A DNA stretch of 64,000 nt from Sipunculus nudus. Its lineage: Eukaryota; Annelida; Sipuncula; Golfingiida; Sipunculidae. Of the stretch, positions 38,257 through 50,263 are shown piece by piece (positions within the stretch are counted from its first letter, which is position 1; each line of letters opens with the position of its first letter). The position numbers and the translations under genes are program-made. The DNA lies in contig CM049319.1 of the NCBI GenBank assembly GCA_026874595.1, forward strand, positions 54,978,917-55,042,916. Direction: 5' to 3'. The notes under the pieces were generated by a model. It saw only the letters and a program-made list of their open reading frames with translations. It made no database searches and was not told where the DNA came from.

Positions 38257-38352
38257 CTTCAGCTCCTTAAGTGGGTGGTCGAATTGCTGTTTGAAGAACG
38301 AACTGACGAACTCAGCGATTTTTTCAATGACAACTACAGCCCCGATGACCTT
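38257..38352 (+). CDS. CECR2: Internal exon b of the CECR2-like gene (WHIM1 helix region), with weak donor
   Basis: A 96-nt exon after a strong acceptor (gactatttctctcgtttcag|CTTCAG), in phase 0 at both ends. It encodes 32 residues: LQLLKWVVELLFEERTDEL, then SDFFNDNYSPDDL. In DDT/WHIM proteins NPL...F..L is followed by a KL.LLK.L amphipathic helix, an acidic stretch and a D.hR sequence leading into WHIM2. This exon supplies the helix, the acidic stretch and DDL; the Arg comes from the next exon at 50209. The donor is poor (CTT|gtttgt, T at +3). If it is not used, the frame continues seven codons (VCISFLL) to a TAG at 38374-38376, which would make a truncated terminal exon. Codons here are more mixed and GC-richer than the surrounding intron. 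Phase agreement with both neighbouring exons is the main support. Confidence 0.57.
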
Positions 38353-38715
38353 GTTTGTATCAGCTTCCTTTTATAGTTCTTTTTGTTATTTTAATCTCCT
38401 TTTTTTCTCCATATGTTTATCAGTCTCCCTGTCTTATTGTGTTACATCCTTGTGAGAGTCTGTTGATAAAAAAGACCTGGTTAAAATTGTTTTTAAAGTC
38501 TGTATTGTATCCCATTGTACTACTGACTGTCTATCTCATCCTACTTTTTAATCATGGTTATAATGATTTTGATTTTGTATTACTATTACATACAGTTATT
38601 AATTTTGATCAGCATGAGTGAAAATTGTTTTAAATGTGACATTTTGACTTTAAATTAATATAAGTTTATCAGATCCAGTTTGTAGCAGGCTTCTAGATAA
38701 AATGCTTTTGATATA

Positions 38716-38989
38716 CAGTGGAGCCCACTTTGTGTCATATCGGTTAATAGAAAATCCCATTTATTGTCACATAAATCTGAAATCCAAAACCATTTCCTAT
38801 ATAAACAATGGTAAATTTGACCGTTTAATATCATGGAATATTGTCATAATCCCGTTTTATATTGTCATGCTTGGAACCCTCGGCAGTGATACCAGTTCGC
38901 AGTTAATATCACATCAAACGCCGACACATCCTGGTTTTTATCATAATTTGTGCATGCACCACCAACATGACAATAAGCGGGCTTGACTG
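38716..38989. mobile_element. Tc1/mariner-pogo-like MITE
   Basis: Inverted ends CAGTGGAGCCCACTTTGT and, reverse-complemented, CAGTCAAGCCCGCTTATT, flanked by TA on both sides (38714-38715 and 38990-38991). 274 bp, noncoding. TIR style and TA target fit pogo/Tigger-type MITEs. Confidence 0.75.
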
Positions 38990-39088
38990 TACTTGGAAAA
39001 TGGGTCATACTGACACTTGAGTGTTTGGGTCTGTTATTTTGAAAAGAAGGTTATTGTATTAATTATATCTCAGATAATGATACTAAAA

Positions 39089-39225
39089 CTGTGGTTAACT
39101 CCATATATTGAACTCTAAATTGTCACAATTTTCAATCTTCAGGGTTTTGTACTTTAATATAAAGTAATATCCCTTTGGCAAATTTCAAAAATTTGAAACC
39201 CTCGCAAACAAAGAGCTAACCACAG
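39089..39225. mobile_element. Small MITE of the CTGTGGTT family
   Basis: Ends CTGTGGTTAACTC and, reverse-complemented, CTGTGGTTAGCTC. Shares TGAAACCCTCGCAAA with the longer member at 53898-54307. 137 bp, just left of element E copy 2. No clear target duplication. Confidence 0.6.
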
Positions 39226-39237
39226 CTTGTATATGTA

Positions 39238-42200
39238 TTTTTTAGCTCAGCTGACTATAAGTCATCTGAGCTATAGTCCTGGTCCATTGTCCGTCGTCTG
39301 TCTGTCTTGCCGTCCGTCTGTCTGTCCGTCCGTCCTTAGATGTGGCACGTTTTGAAACTGTAAGACCTAGGAATCCAAAATTAGGCATAATGTTAGATGT
39401 CCCCAAGATCTCCTACCAAGCCGAAAACTGGGTCTTTGCGACTTCTTTCGTTTGAGAAATTAAGGAAAAACCTCAATTTTTTATTAAAAACCTATTTTCA
39501 CACTTCAGGACTGCCTAATATCGAAACCACTCATCTGTTTTTCCTCATATTTACCATAAATATTCCTCTATATAGTTCCTGTGTACATGCCAGAAATTAT
39601 GTCTGTATTATATAATTTAAAAAAGTTATGGGCCCAAACATAATGCATTTTGTAAAAAATCAGGAAGGATATTTGATCACTTAACACAAAACGTGTTATA
39701 GCTATGGACTTTTTTTCCAGTAATATATCTTTAAATTATCAAAATTAAATTTTATACCCAAAATTAGATCAAAATCTGTTAAATTTTTTAAAATATTAAC
39801 AAAAATAAAAAAAAATGGTACCTTAAATTTTGGCCAACTTTGACCATGACACGTTTTTTCCTGTAAGTACTGTGGATCTAATTTTCACAGCATGTTCAAA
39901 TAAGGATTTAATCTGTTAAAATCTGAAATTTGAAAATAAAAGCTGCAAAATTAGGCTAGTTATAAAATTTTTTTAAAGCTCTTGTTGTATTCCCGTACAT
40001 TGTCAAGCAGTCCACTGTGGTCACTGTTGGTCATTCAGTTCAGCTCTCTATGCTCCCAAGGTTGTTGGCATAATGTTAGATGTCCCCAAGATCTCCTACC
40101 AAGCCGAAAACTGGGTCTTTGCGACTTCTTTCGTTTGAGAAATTAAGGAAAAACCTCAATTTTTTATTAAAAACCTATTTTTACACTTCAGGACTGCCTA
40201 ATATCGAAACCACTCATCTGTTTTTCCTCATATTTACCATAAATATTCCTCTATATAGTTCCTGTGTACATGCCAGAAATTATGTCTGTATTATATAATT
40301 TGAAAAAGTTATGGGCCCAAACATAATGCATTTTGTAAAAAATCAGGAAGGATATTTGATCACTTAACACAAAACGTGTTATAGCTATGGACTTTTTTTC
40401 CAGTAATACATCTTTAAATTATCAAAATTAAATTTTATACCCAAAATTAGATCAAAATCTGTTAAATTTTTTAAAATATTAACAAAAATAAAAAAATTGG
40501 TACCTTAAATTTTGCCCAACTTTGACCATGGCACGTTTTTTCCTGTAAGTACTGTGGATCTAATTTTCACAGCATGTTCAAATAAGGATTTAATCTGTTA
40601 AAATCTGAAATTTGAAAATAAAAGCTGCAAAATTAGGCTAGTTATAAAATTTTTTTAAAGCTCTTGTTGTATTCCCGTACATTGTCAAGCAGTCCACTGT
40701 GGTCACTGTTGGTCATTCAGTTCAGCTCTCTATGCTCCCAAGGTTGTTGGCATAATGTTAGATGTCCCCAAGATCTCCTACCAAGCTGAAAACTGGGTCT
40801 TTGCGACTTCGTTCCTTTGAGAAATTAAGGAAAAACCTCAATTTTTTATTAAAAACCTATTTTCACACTTCAGGACTGCCTTATTTCAAAACCACTCATC
40901 TGTTTTTCCTCATATTTACCATAAATATTCCTCTATATAGTTCCTATGTACATGCCAGAAATTATGTCTGTATTATATAATTTAAAAAAGTTAAACGTAA
41001 TGCCTTTTGTAAAAAATCAGTAAAGATATTTGATCACTTAACACAAAACATGTTAAAGCTATGGACCTTTTTCCAGTAATATAACTTTAATTAAACAAAA
41101 TTAAATTGTATACCCAAAATTAGATCAAAATCTTTTAAATTTTTTAAAATATTAACAAAAATAAAAAATTGGTACCTTAAATTTTGCCCAACTTTGACCA
41201 TGGCACGTTTTTTTCCTTTAAGTACTGTGGATTTAATTTTCACAGCATGTTTTTGTTAGCATTTTGTTTGTTAACACCAAAAATTTGAAACCATTTGATC
41301 AAAAACTGTAGATTTTATTCAAGTTTTCAAACACCATGTAACATATTGTTTACATCAAGCTAGTGTTATGCAGTTTGCAAGAGCTCTGCTCCCCAGCTTC
41401 AGCTCTCAGTTCCTAAAATTTGGCATACAATTAGATGTCACCAAAATCCCCTACCATGCCAAGAATTTGGTCACTAGGACTTAATACCTTCGAGATATTA
41501 ATGAAAAACTTCATTTTTCCATTAAAAACCCATTGTTACACTTCAAGACTGCCTAATATCAAAACCACTGATCTGACTTTAATCATATATGATGTACATA
41601 TTTTTATGTACATTCTCTATGCACATGCCAGAAATGATGTATTGCGTAATTGTTTTAAGTTATGGGCCCAAACATAATGCACTTTGTAAAAAATCAAGAA
41701 ATATATTTACTCCCTTAACAAGGGGATTGCTGAAGCTAGAGATTTTTTTGTCAGGGATGTAACATTATTTAATCAAGATTCAATTGAATACCCAAAATTA
41801 GTTCTGAATTTTTCAAATTTTAAAAGTTATTAGTATAAATATAAAATTAGTACCTTAAATTTTGCTCAACTTTGACCATGGCACGTTTGTAACCTGTGAG
41901 CACTGTTGATATAATTTTCATGTCATGCACACATAAGGATTTCAGCTTTTTAGTTTAGAAAGCTGAAAGAAATTGGCCAAAAATTGTAGCTTTTGTTAAT
42001 GTTTCTATGAGACCATGTCAGACCATGGCCCTCTCCAGCCCCTCTTGAGTCACCTGTATGTTGACCTTGTTGAACTTTCAGCAAATTATGCATGCTTGGG
42101 GCGAGGCATACACTGGGGCAGCCAGGGAGCTTATGGCCAGCCACAGTTGATCCAGGTGTCCAACTCGACTCATCTAGTAGTTTTAACAAACAACATAACA

Positions 42201-43247
42201 ACAAACAATAAATTAATAAATCTTTATTGGTTTTAAATAACAAATTAAAGAAAAATAGAAAAGAAATATGTTAGTTTATAATAACAGAAAATAAACTTGC
42301 AGTTACTGATGATATAAGAATCTTGTATTGATGGATAGAATGTCATGTATTCCAAATAACACCATGCAGTCACCTATGGTATTTTTCAGTTCAATTTTAA
42401 TGATAAAAAAGTAAATAATATTATTCATTACTAATCATTAGGGATCATATGAAGGAAATTAATGATAGACAAAGATGCAGTTGATAATATTAGTCTAGAT
42501 TCCTACTGTGTCTAGTGTGTACATTGATGTGAAATTAGTCCAAAATGAATATATTACATTTTTTTTTAATATAAATAAAAGCCATAAAACCAGGTACTTA
42601 TGCATCATTATTTAAATGTGTTAATTTTGTATATTCTGGATTCTCAGCATCATTGTTTGGTGAAAACTGAATAAATACCAGACATGGTGCGAATAATTTG
42701 CAATTGTATTTAAATACGAATATGAATATGTACTCCATTATAAAATTTCTTGCATAAAGAATGGGAATTCAGGTAAAAATGAAAGTATATGAATACCAGT
42801 GCAAATACTTTAAAAATGTATTCATGAATGCATTCATGAATATATTCTGTAATATTATTTTAATAATCATTTCAGTTATATTTCATTTTAAAAAATCAAT
42901 CATAAGATTCTCTTATTGTTTTTAATAAAAATTATATTTGGGACATATTTGTAATTTTTTTTTAATAAATAGTTAAACTCTTATATTATATGTTCTGCTT
43001 ATAAGTTATATGGCCAAGTCAAAATCTGTGTGACAATAGTACTCCATTTGTTAATAAAATAAATTAAATCAATCCTCTTCCCTGTCTCCAAAGATACTAT
43101 CAAAATCATACATAGGCTAAACAACAACAACTCATAATACAGCTTATATTTATTACCACACAAAACCAGCATGTGAATCATTTCTAAATCATATTTTCTT
43201 TTTTATATATAACAGCTGAGCGCCGTGACCCATAGGTCCCTTGTTTA
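39238..43247 (+). mobile_element. Element E, copy 2 (four internal units)
   Basis: Starts tttttagctcagctgactataagtcatctgagc and ends cagctgagcgccgtgacccataggtccc. It has the same order as copy 1 but is about 1.37 kb longer, almost exactly two extra 682-bp units. The 3' part (about 41900-43245) aligns closely with 29880-31185. Confidence 0.8.
39385..41420 (+). repeat. Three tandem 682-bp units within element E copy 2
   Basis: Units start with ggcataatgttagatgtccccaagatc at about 39385, 40067 and 40749. Units 1 and 2 differ at only a few bases; unit 3 is more diverged and closer to the single unit in copy 1 at 28690. The 71-bp junction sequence tcaagcagtccactgtgg...caaggttgttgg ends units 1 and 2 but is absent from copy 1. 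A 72-codon open frame recurs in each unit, but only because the units are copies. Confidence 0.85.
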
Positions 43248-44219
43248 CTCTGTGCATTGCCAAAAAAATATCTATTAAGAATAGCAGAGAACAGCAATTA
43301 AGAAAAAAATCCTTTGCAGAATATGATCTTTTTTTCCCATTTCAAGATAATTTGTGAGAAATGTTTTCTATTTGGGAGAACAGCAAGAATACTTTATCTA
43401 TGGCAGTTAAAATATGAATCTTTTAAAAATAAATTATCTACAAGTGATGAAATGGAATTTGGAAGCCTGCAGTTTCTTGCTCAGTAGCAGTTTCACCTCC
43501 TGAATCAAGATAAAATGTGAAGAAAAGATAAACAAATAATATCTTTTCATTAATAGATGTTACACATTCTAAACCTTGCACAAATGACTTATGTTTTTGC
43601 TGATATTACAAGAACTTGTATTGTCTGGTTATATATATGCACATTCATATTTTATATTGTGTGTGTGTTTTACAGTACTAATATGACAAACTTCATTTCA
43701 GTATCTGATTAAAATTAACTGTGCTCTTCCTGTGTTGAGCAAACTTTTTAAAGGATGGACATATAATGTTCAGCTAATGCAATGATATGGTATAGAAATT
43801 ATGCTCAGTCTTTTCTTTCATATATCTTAAAGGTACCAAAACATTTGCAGTAAGATGTGTATCATTTCATGCTATTAGTTGATTTAGGTTGAATACAAAA
43901 ATACCTGATAGATAAATAGGTCCCTGTATGTCTGTTTCTTTTGCTGAATAAGCTTTTGGTCATGCTTAATTTACTTAGTAGAGACAGAGAAAGAAAGGAG
44001 AAAATAAGAAGGAAAGAAGGGAAAAAGGGAAAAAAATACAGATGGGTTCTTGCCAATAAAAAATTTTATATGCCTAGGACTTGATTCATTATGTTTGCAA
44101 GGGCAGGCAAGCTGGTACGTCTTTAAGGGAGGGATGGAGGGGATGTCTTGAAGAAGTTTGGAAGAAACTTATTCAGATCAGTATAATTGGCCTATAAAGT
44201 TCTGGGCTACAGGCCCACA

Positions 44220-44460
44220 TCCCCCATAAAGGGCACCGAGTCATACAAGTTTAAAGGACAACAATTAGTTAGCACTCCCCCAGCGAAGTATATAGCAATC
44301 ACAGAGGTCTCCCGCGTCATATCTGTATGATCGTATCTGGTGAATTAATGATGGCTGCAGCTCTGCACAGCTCAGAATCGACTGAGCTCATATTCGCTGG
44401 GCTCTTGGCAGCGCTATAGAATCACTGGTATCACTGTCATTGGCTTTTACATAAACATGT
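44220..44460. promoter_or_regulatory. Candidate unique regulatory block
   Basis: Non-repetitive, GC-richer, with TGAATTAATGATGG and CAGCTC clusters; noncoding in all frames. Speculative. Confidence 0.2.
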
Positions 44461-44624
44461 GTTGCTTCATCTCAATCTGTGGTGCCTATGGACTGTTTTG
44501 ATATAAAAAAAAAATTTTTTTAGAATAATGTTCTGAATGTATTTGACATGGCTTTCAGATTGCTTCAAATGCAATATTTAACTATTAGCTTGGTACTTTG
44601 CCACATGCACTGTATGGTTGTTAT

Positions 44625-46184
44625 GTCTCCCCTCCCTATGAGGGGAGACCTATAGTGTGTCTGTCATCTGTCGTCAGCTTCTGCGTCACCGTCGTCAGTG
44701 TCATATCTTGTGAATAAGATATCTTTTGAACAAGTCATCATTTATTCATGAAATTTTAAATATAAATTGTTTTACCAAAATCTTTACGCTCCCGAGGCAG
44801 CGGAAATCTTACGCTTCTAAAGAAGCAACTGATTTTCACGCTGCGAGCTTTGACCGATATGATATATTTAGACAACAGATGGCGGTCCGTTGTCCGCTGA
44901 ACAAAACTTGCGTATGATGTGACAAGCAGCCAACCAGATGCCAATAAACAAACACTTGACAGGCATCCTGGCTCCGCTCATAGCTGCGCTTCAAGCGCCG
45001 TTTACGTTTGAATTTTAATTGCTCCCTCTGCATTCTCACATCATCAATCGATTTGATTCTGACAGTATGACTGTGTTAGTGTAGCCATGTGCCTGGTGTC
45101 TGCAGAACTGAAACCAGGCAGTGAGGTGTGCACACAGCCTTTTTTGTTACATTTCCTTTGAATTACAGCTCCCAACCGGGCATCCTATGTGCCCAAGGCT
45201 CTAAGCAAACCACGTCTGCGGCAATTCTCTCTGAACCTGTGGCTTGTTCAGACGGTGACCATGGTGGTGAACTGTCACTCAAAACAAAATGAACATGATT
45301 TGCTCCGTGTATTTTTCGCTTGGCTGTGTCTTCTAGCACAAGGTCTCATCTGATTGGACAAAAATACAGTGCTCCCCTCTGGTGTAGCAATTCAGGATAT
45401 GAGGTCATAACAAACAGCGCTTATCATATTGGAAATAGGCCTATAGTTAAAGCGCTGTGTAAAGAGCATACAAAATCTTTGGCAAGTTCGAAAACTGGTG
45501 ACCTTCACCTAAGCATCAAGGTCAAATAGGCCAAAATAGAAAATTTTGGTGAACTCCATAACTTTTGAATTATTGCATAATTTTTCCCTCAATTTTGAAA
45601 CATTAATTGTATTGATATCCTTCTCTGAGGAGCTTGACAATTGATGACCTTGACCTGGATCTTCAAGGTCAAATCAGCCAGGATTGAAATTATTTTTGAA
45701 CGCTATAACTTTCAAACCATTTGATATATTTTCATAAAAATCCAACTTGTGAATTTTCTCTACCAATATCTCACTCAAGTTAAAAAATGGTGACCTTGAC
45801 CATCATCAAGGTCAAATATCCCGACATAGAATTATTTGTGAACCCATAACTTTTGAAGTATCACATATTTTACCACAAATTTGAAACACTAATTGTTTTA
45901 ATCAAGTTCCTGGAGGAGCTCGAAAGCTGGTGGCCTTTACCTGGATCTTCAAGGTCAAACCAGCCAGAATAAAATCTCAGATCACTTCATAACCTAGTTA
46001 CCTTGATCATCATCATACAAGGTCAAATCTTTTGAAATCCAGGATTTAAGTTAACACCAAAGGTCCATTTTTTGGAGGGTCCATTTGAAGGGGTCCATTT
46101 TTCCCCTCAAATTTGGGAAAGTGAGGCCCTTGGTCAGGGGAGACATACATTTGTTTTTGTGTCACAAAAACAGGTCCTCTAGTT
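44625..46184 (+). mobile_element. Family C repeat, copy 2, interrupted by the hAT-like element
   Basis: The head gtctcccctccctatgaggggagacc is a clean inverted repeat. The body modules (aggtcaaat, cataacttttgaa, ggagctcgaaagctggtg) continue after the insert at 44785-45470. The tail gtgtcacaaaaacaggtcctctagttt resembles that of copy 1. Noncoding. Confidence 0.7.
44785..45470. mobile_element. hAT-like nonautonomous element, copy 2, intact
   Basis: 686 bp with ends TACGCTC...GAGCATA, flanked by CAAAATCTT at 44776-44784 and 45471-45479. It sits within a family C repeat; excision restores ttttaccaaaatctttggcaagttcgaaaactggtgacc. Closely related to 34193-35549 without that copy's insert. Noncoding. 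Confidence 0.82.
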
Positions 46185-46683
46185 TAATTAATGCTAATTC
46201 TGTTTTTTGTTTTCTTAATTTTTTGTCACTTTAGACATTTATTTCTCATGTCTCGTTCAGAATATTTTCAAACCATTATCATCTTAGTAATGCTTTAGTA
46301 ATTTTCTCATATTTTTCATTTATTTTATTCTTTACATTATTTTATGGCATTGATATCTAAACTTTATGTTGTGTCTGTGAGATGATACACTTATCACCTT
46401 CATTACATACTTTAAATATATTGAAAAAAAAACACTCAAAAAAACAGAATGCTTAGTTCCAGGGGGTCTTCCAGCCTCAAGATGGCCAAAAATTGGATTA
46501 ACTGTAAAACGTTGATTTTAATAAAGTATATTCCTGAATATACAGTCAACTGTTTGTTTTACACTGGTACACTTCATCCCTCAGAAAGCTGTGCTTCCAA
46601 GACCCCTGTGTATTTTATTACCAGACATTTGTGGAAGTATATATAAGTTTGAGAGAATTATCACCAGAGACCATGTATAATAT

Positions 46684-47215
46684 GCAAGGAAACATCAATC
46701 ATTATGACTTATCTGGTGTCAAATTTCATGACTCGAGCAGCTTGTTGGCTTTAATAAGACATATTGACTTAGTTAGATATTTTGATAATAGCGATTTGAT
46801 GAGTCAGGTAAGGAAATGGACGGTCAGTTAAAAGTCATCATGACATATCCTGTGTCAAGATTTTGAAGATTTATTTACTTAAATAAGAAATAATTACTTT
46901 ATAAGATATCATAACTTAATAAAAAATCATGATTTTGTGAGATATGTAAGGGATTGGACTGTCAGTAATAAGTGATCATGGCTTACCCTATGTCAAGACT
47001 TTTTGAAGATTTGTTGACTTGAATAAGATATGACTTAATAAGATATCTTGACTTGAACAGATATCATGCCTTATCAGAAATCATGACTTAATTAATAAGA
47101 TATGTAAGGAAATGGAGTGTCTATATATAGTAAGTCATCTTGACTAAACCTGTGTCAAGTCTTCATGACTCTTAAAGATACTTAATAAGATTCCATGACT
47201 TAATACAAAACAATT
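46684..47215 (+). repeat. Four-copy ~125-158-bp tandem repeat
   Basis: Blocks starting gtaaggaaatgg...gtcagt...agtcatcatgac.ta.cctgtgtcaag begin at 46684, 46808, 46946 and 47104. Within units a shorter motif (gacttaataagatatc) is itself repeated. Noncoding. Confidence 0.75.
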
Positions 47216-47861
47216 TCTCAGTTAGCAATCTGGAGTTAATATGGTTACATTACATAACTTATGTTGTTGATTTCTGAGACATGGTTGTCAGTAGTGAGAC
47301 AAGCAGGATATAAATTTTTAAGACTGAACCCGGAGTATATGGCACAGAAGCTATGGCCTCCAATATTGCATTACCTCAGACTCTGAGTGATAGCTCTGAG
47401 ATGATTCGGAGTTTAAAGCTGCTATTATTCACCAGATACATTTATGCAACTTGCATGACAGAGATGAAAAACTGTGATGTACGACGGCGTGAATATGGGA
47501 AGAAAATGTGGCTGCCAGGACGGGCCTCATTTATAACATTTGTGCCGCCTCCTCAGTGCCGCCATCTATCCAAAAAAAGATCCATTTTATGCTATGATTA
47601 CTTTTATAGATATATATTGATGTATTATGTATGAAATATATTATGTAGTTATTTGCAGAATGACAAAAAGAACTTAACACAGACTTCAAATAGAAATCAG
47701 CATATATATAATTATATATGTAAAATAGTATATCCTCTATTATGACAAGCTGTTCATCACGCTAAGTTAATAATTAAAATAATGAGTGTGCAAAGGTAAT
47801 TCCTTTTGTCAATCCATCATACGTTTAAATATACATATATTGATTGTCATCAGAATTTGGA

Positions 47862-47990
47862 TTGTGCTGGCGTACCTTTCAAGGCAATGGATCTGCAACC
47901 ATATGGATGTGGGTTTGTATCCCATATGGACAGTTTTCCATGCTGTAGCCTCTGCCACATAAACTGATTTTCAAGGCGAAGGACACAATA
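47862..47990 (+). mobile_element. tRNA-derived SINE head
   Basis: A-box-like TGCTGGCGTACCTTTCAAGGCAATGG (47865-47890) and B-box-like GGGTTTGTATCCC (47911-47923) at tRNA spacing. The downstream tail is unrelated to the other SINEs. Confidence 0.45.
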
Positions 47991-48122
47991 GTGTATCTAT
48001 GACATATGGAACTTGTTTTAATTGGAATTTTCTATTTACCTGGGAATTTACTGGAACTAGTGTGTAAACAAAAAAGTGTTTATGTAACAAGGTGCATTTA
48101 TCAGTGAAGGTTGCACATGTAT

Positions 48123-48126
<4 letters not shown>

Positions 48127-48206
<80 letters not shown>
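48127..48206. repeat. (TA)n microsatellite
   Basis: An uninterrupted TA run of about 80 bp; open Tyr-Ile frames across it are artefacts. Confidence 0.97.
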
Positions 48207-48209
<3 letters not shown>

Positions 48210-48495
48210 GCTTTTGTGTAATATTGTATTGTATTTTCATCTCATTGTATATCATTGTAAAATTGTTGAATCTCTGCCCAGTGGAGGAAATAAAGGTTAC
48301 AACAACAAACTCTGCCCATGGTATGTGAGGACTGCCTTCACTGTTTGGCCAGTGAAGCGTTGAAAGAACGGACCTCATATAATCTGCATAGGAACTTCCC
48401 TGTTTACCTCCATGTCCTTTATGACTGCTGAGGAAATCTCACAGTTGACAGGAACTTTATAAACTGTGGACTCTGGATGTCACTGTTGATGAAGA

Positions 48496-48993
48496 TAATG
48501 AAGGGGCCTATTCACATAACAGGCATGTTAAAGATACTTGAAATATAGTGTTTTCTCCTTGAAATATTATGATATCTCCCAGTATTTTGTTCTAAAATTG
48601 TTTGCTTACTCCTGTACACAAGTGGAAATAAGCTTGAATCAGGCACAATCAGTGGTCCAACACATAAACACAGGAGACATGTCACCTGACAAATCATGAT
48701 TTTTAAACTTCAAACAAATGTTTCTTCTGTGTTTCTTCTTTCATTTTTCTCTCCGCATTGTGAGTTGTGGCAATTGACATGGTCAGACCTTTGGTCATGC
48801 AGTCTTGTTATGGTAAACAGACACAAGGAATTTGTTTACTCACACACAGAACATAACAAAAAATTAAACTAGTGAATTTGAGATAATCAGTCCATAGACT
48901 GGGATGGTTTTGCTGACAAACTTTTGTATTCATCCAAAATGAACTAATAGCATGAGGTTATATATATTATTGCAAATGCTTATGTACCTTGAA
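48496..48993 (+). mobile_element. TTAA MITE, older copy with decayed ends
   Basis: Starts at about taatgaaggggcctattcacataac and ends with gcttatgtaccttgaag (TTAA degraded at both ends). It aligns along its length with 56758-57563: CACATAAC/CACATACC, atctcc, AGTGG.CAACACATAAACA, TTTACTCACACA, agtccat.gac, TAGCATGAGG, TTATGTACCTT. It shares the CTTGTTATGGTAAACAGAC core with the copy at 26483. Confidence 0.65.
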
Positions 48994-49129
48994 GGATTTA
49001 TAGATGTTATGTTCATAACCTTTCAAAGTATGGTAAAACTAGTAAACAATAGATATCTCCTCATGAAAGTGAAGTTTATATTCAAGCTGCCTTCAGCTTG
49101 GAGCTGTTGTGTCAGAATGTGGAGTAGAA

Positions 49130-49144
49130 GGGGGGGGGGGGGGG
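49130..49144. repeat. G tract
   Basis: Fifteen consecutive G. Confidence 0.9.
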
Positions 49145-50208
49145 TGATACCAAGAGAATGCGTCAATTTCATCTTGCACATATCAGGAAGCAGAGAGAAC
49201 ATGTTCTGCATCTGTGAAATGTACATTTACATACCTCAAGGGTGAAATCAACATATTTAGGAATGAAACTGACCAGGTATGGAATGCCAGGACTGACTCA
49301 GAGTCTAAATGTATTAAGCAAAGGCCCACCAGGGACAGCTCTTTAAGTGGGCTTCGACTTGTTCATGGAAATTCATATCCCTTAGAGCCTTGATTCCGGC
49401 CTTTTTTTCTGTGACTGCAGGGCTACTGGATGAAAACAATGCATAGCTCAGATGACCAATTTTGTTCTTTTGGTAGAAATTCAAATATGGAAAAAATAGC
49501 ATACATAGAAAAAAAGGAAGAATTTAACCAAAATCATATTTAACTCCATTTTGTCATTTTTCATTAAAATAAGCCTAACTGATCTATAAATATTTCATTC
49601 CAAGTGTTTATCAGTTGTAAAACACTCATGGCTAATAGTTATAATATATCATATATATATATATATATTATATATAATCTATATTCGCCCAAGATCTATT
49701 CTTTCTTGGTACATTGTATTACTGTTGATAATGTGGTATACTCCAAATGAAGGAATAGAGAAAGAAACTATACTGAATATATTTTTATGCAAGGAGTAAA
49801 TACTGTTTATTTAGATTTATTTATGATTTGTTTTGATTTATTTATGATTTGTTTTAACTATGTACATGGAATGAAACACTTTGTAGCCAATTTCAAAATC
49901 TCTGAGAGATTTAAACCAGACTTCTTAACACATGAAATTTGAATGGGATTGCTTTCCCTGGTTAATTTTATGAAAGGTTCAGGGGATAATCTTTATTTAG
50001 CAGATGTCACATATCAGAATGGGCCCATTTAAGTGGTAAAAATGTAAAGATTTTTAAATATTCTTTTTTGTAGCCACAGCAAACATAATATTTTAAAATA
50101 ATTATATACAACTATTCTTTATTTTCCTCCAACATCATTTATATATAACTGATTGAAGGTAATATCTATTTTAAAAAAATGCTATATTTGTTTGTTTATC
50201 TGTTACAG

Positions 50209-50263
50209 AGGGGTGAGCAAATAGGCCAGGATTCCTGCTGCAACACATACTGGTATTTTAATG
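50209..50263 (+). CDS. CECR2: Internal exon c of the CECR2-like gene (WHIM2 motif, YWYF)
   Basis: A 55-nt exon with acceptor tttatctgttacag|AGG and a good donor AATG|gtatgt. It starts in phase 0, matching exon b, and ends in phase 1. It encodes RGEQIGQDSCCNTYWYFN plus the first base of a Gly codon. This aligns without gaps to the WHIM2 motif of CECR2 (LRVEPLGED, five residues, YWYFYG) and more loosely to RSF1 (LRLQPIGRD, five residues, YWY). The Gly usual in the five-residue linker is Cys here. WHIM motifs in ISWI partner proteins are proposed to contact linker DNA and the ATPase. Without splicing the frame runs on from an intronic ATG at 50179, so the ORF as such is not the gene product. The expected following exon (T-R-x-Y-K type sequence) was not located before 64000. 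Confidence 0.62.

Larger units (their letters stand above)
38353..50208 (+). other. Intron b-c of the CECR2-like gene (about 11.9 kb)
   Basis: Bounded by the weak donor CTT|gtttgt and acceptor ctgttacag|AGG. More than half is transposon-derived: a pogo-like MITE, a small TIR MITE, the 4-kb element E, family C with a nested hAT-like element, a tandem repeat, a SINE and a TTAA MITE. 43250-44600 and 48994-50208 hold no recognisable gene; 44220-44460 is unique and GC-richer. Confidence 0.5.

Noticed and set aside
38377-38700. A 3' UTR following a terminal form of exon b
   Set aside because: No clear AATAAA signal is seen nearby, and exon c continues the domain in phase, so an internal exon is favoured.
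39397-40980. A conserved 72-codon frame repeated three times
   Set aside because: Its conservation follows from the 682-bp tandem duplication; unit 4 and element E copy 1 do not preserve it as a selected protein would be.
47971-48378. Frames containing long Tyr-Ile runs
   Set aside because: Translation of a (TA)n microsatellite.
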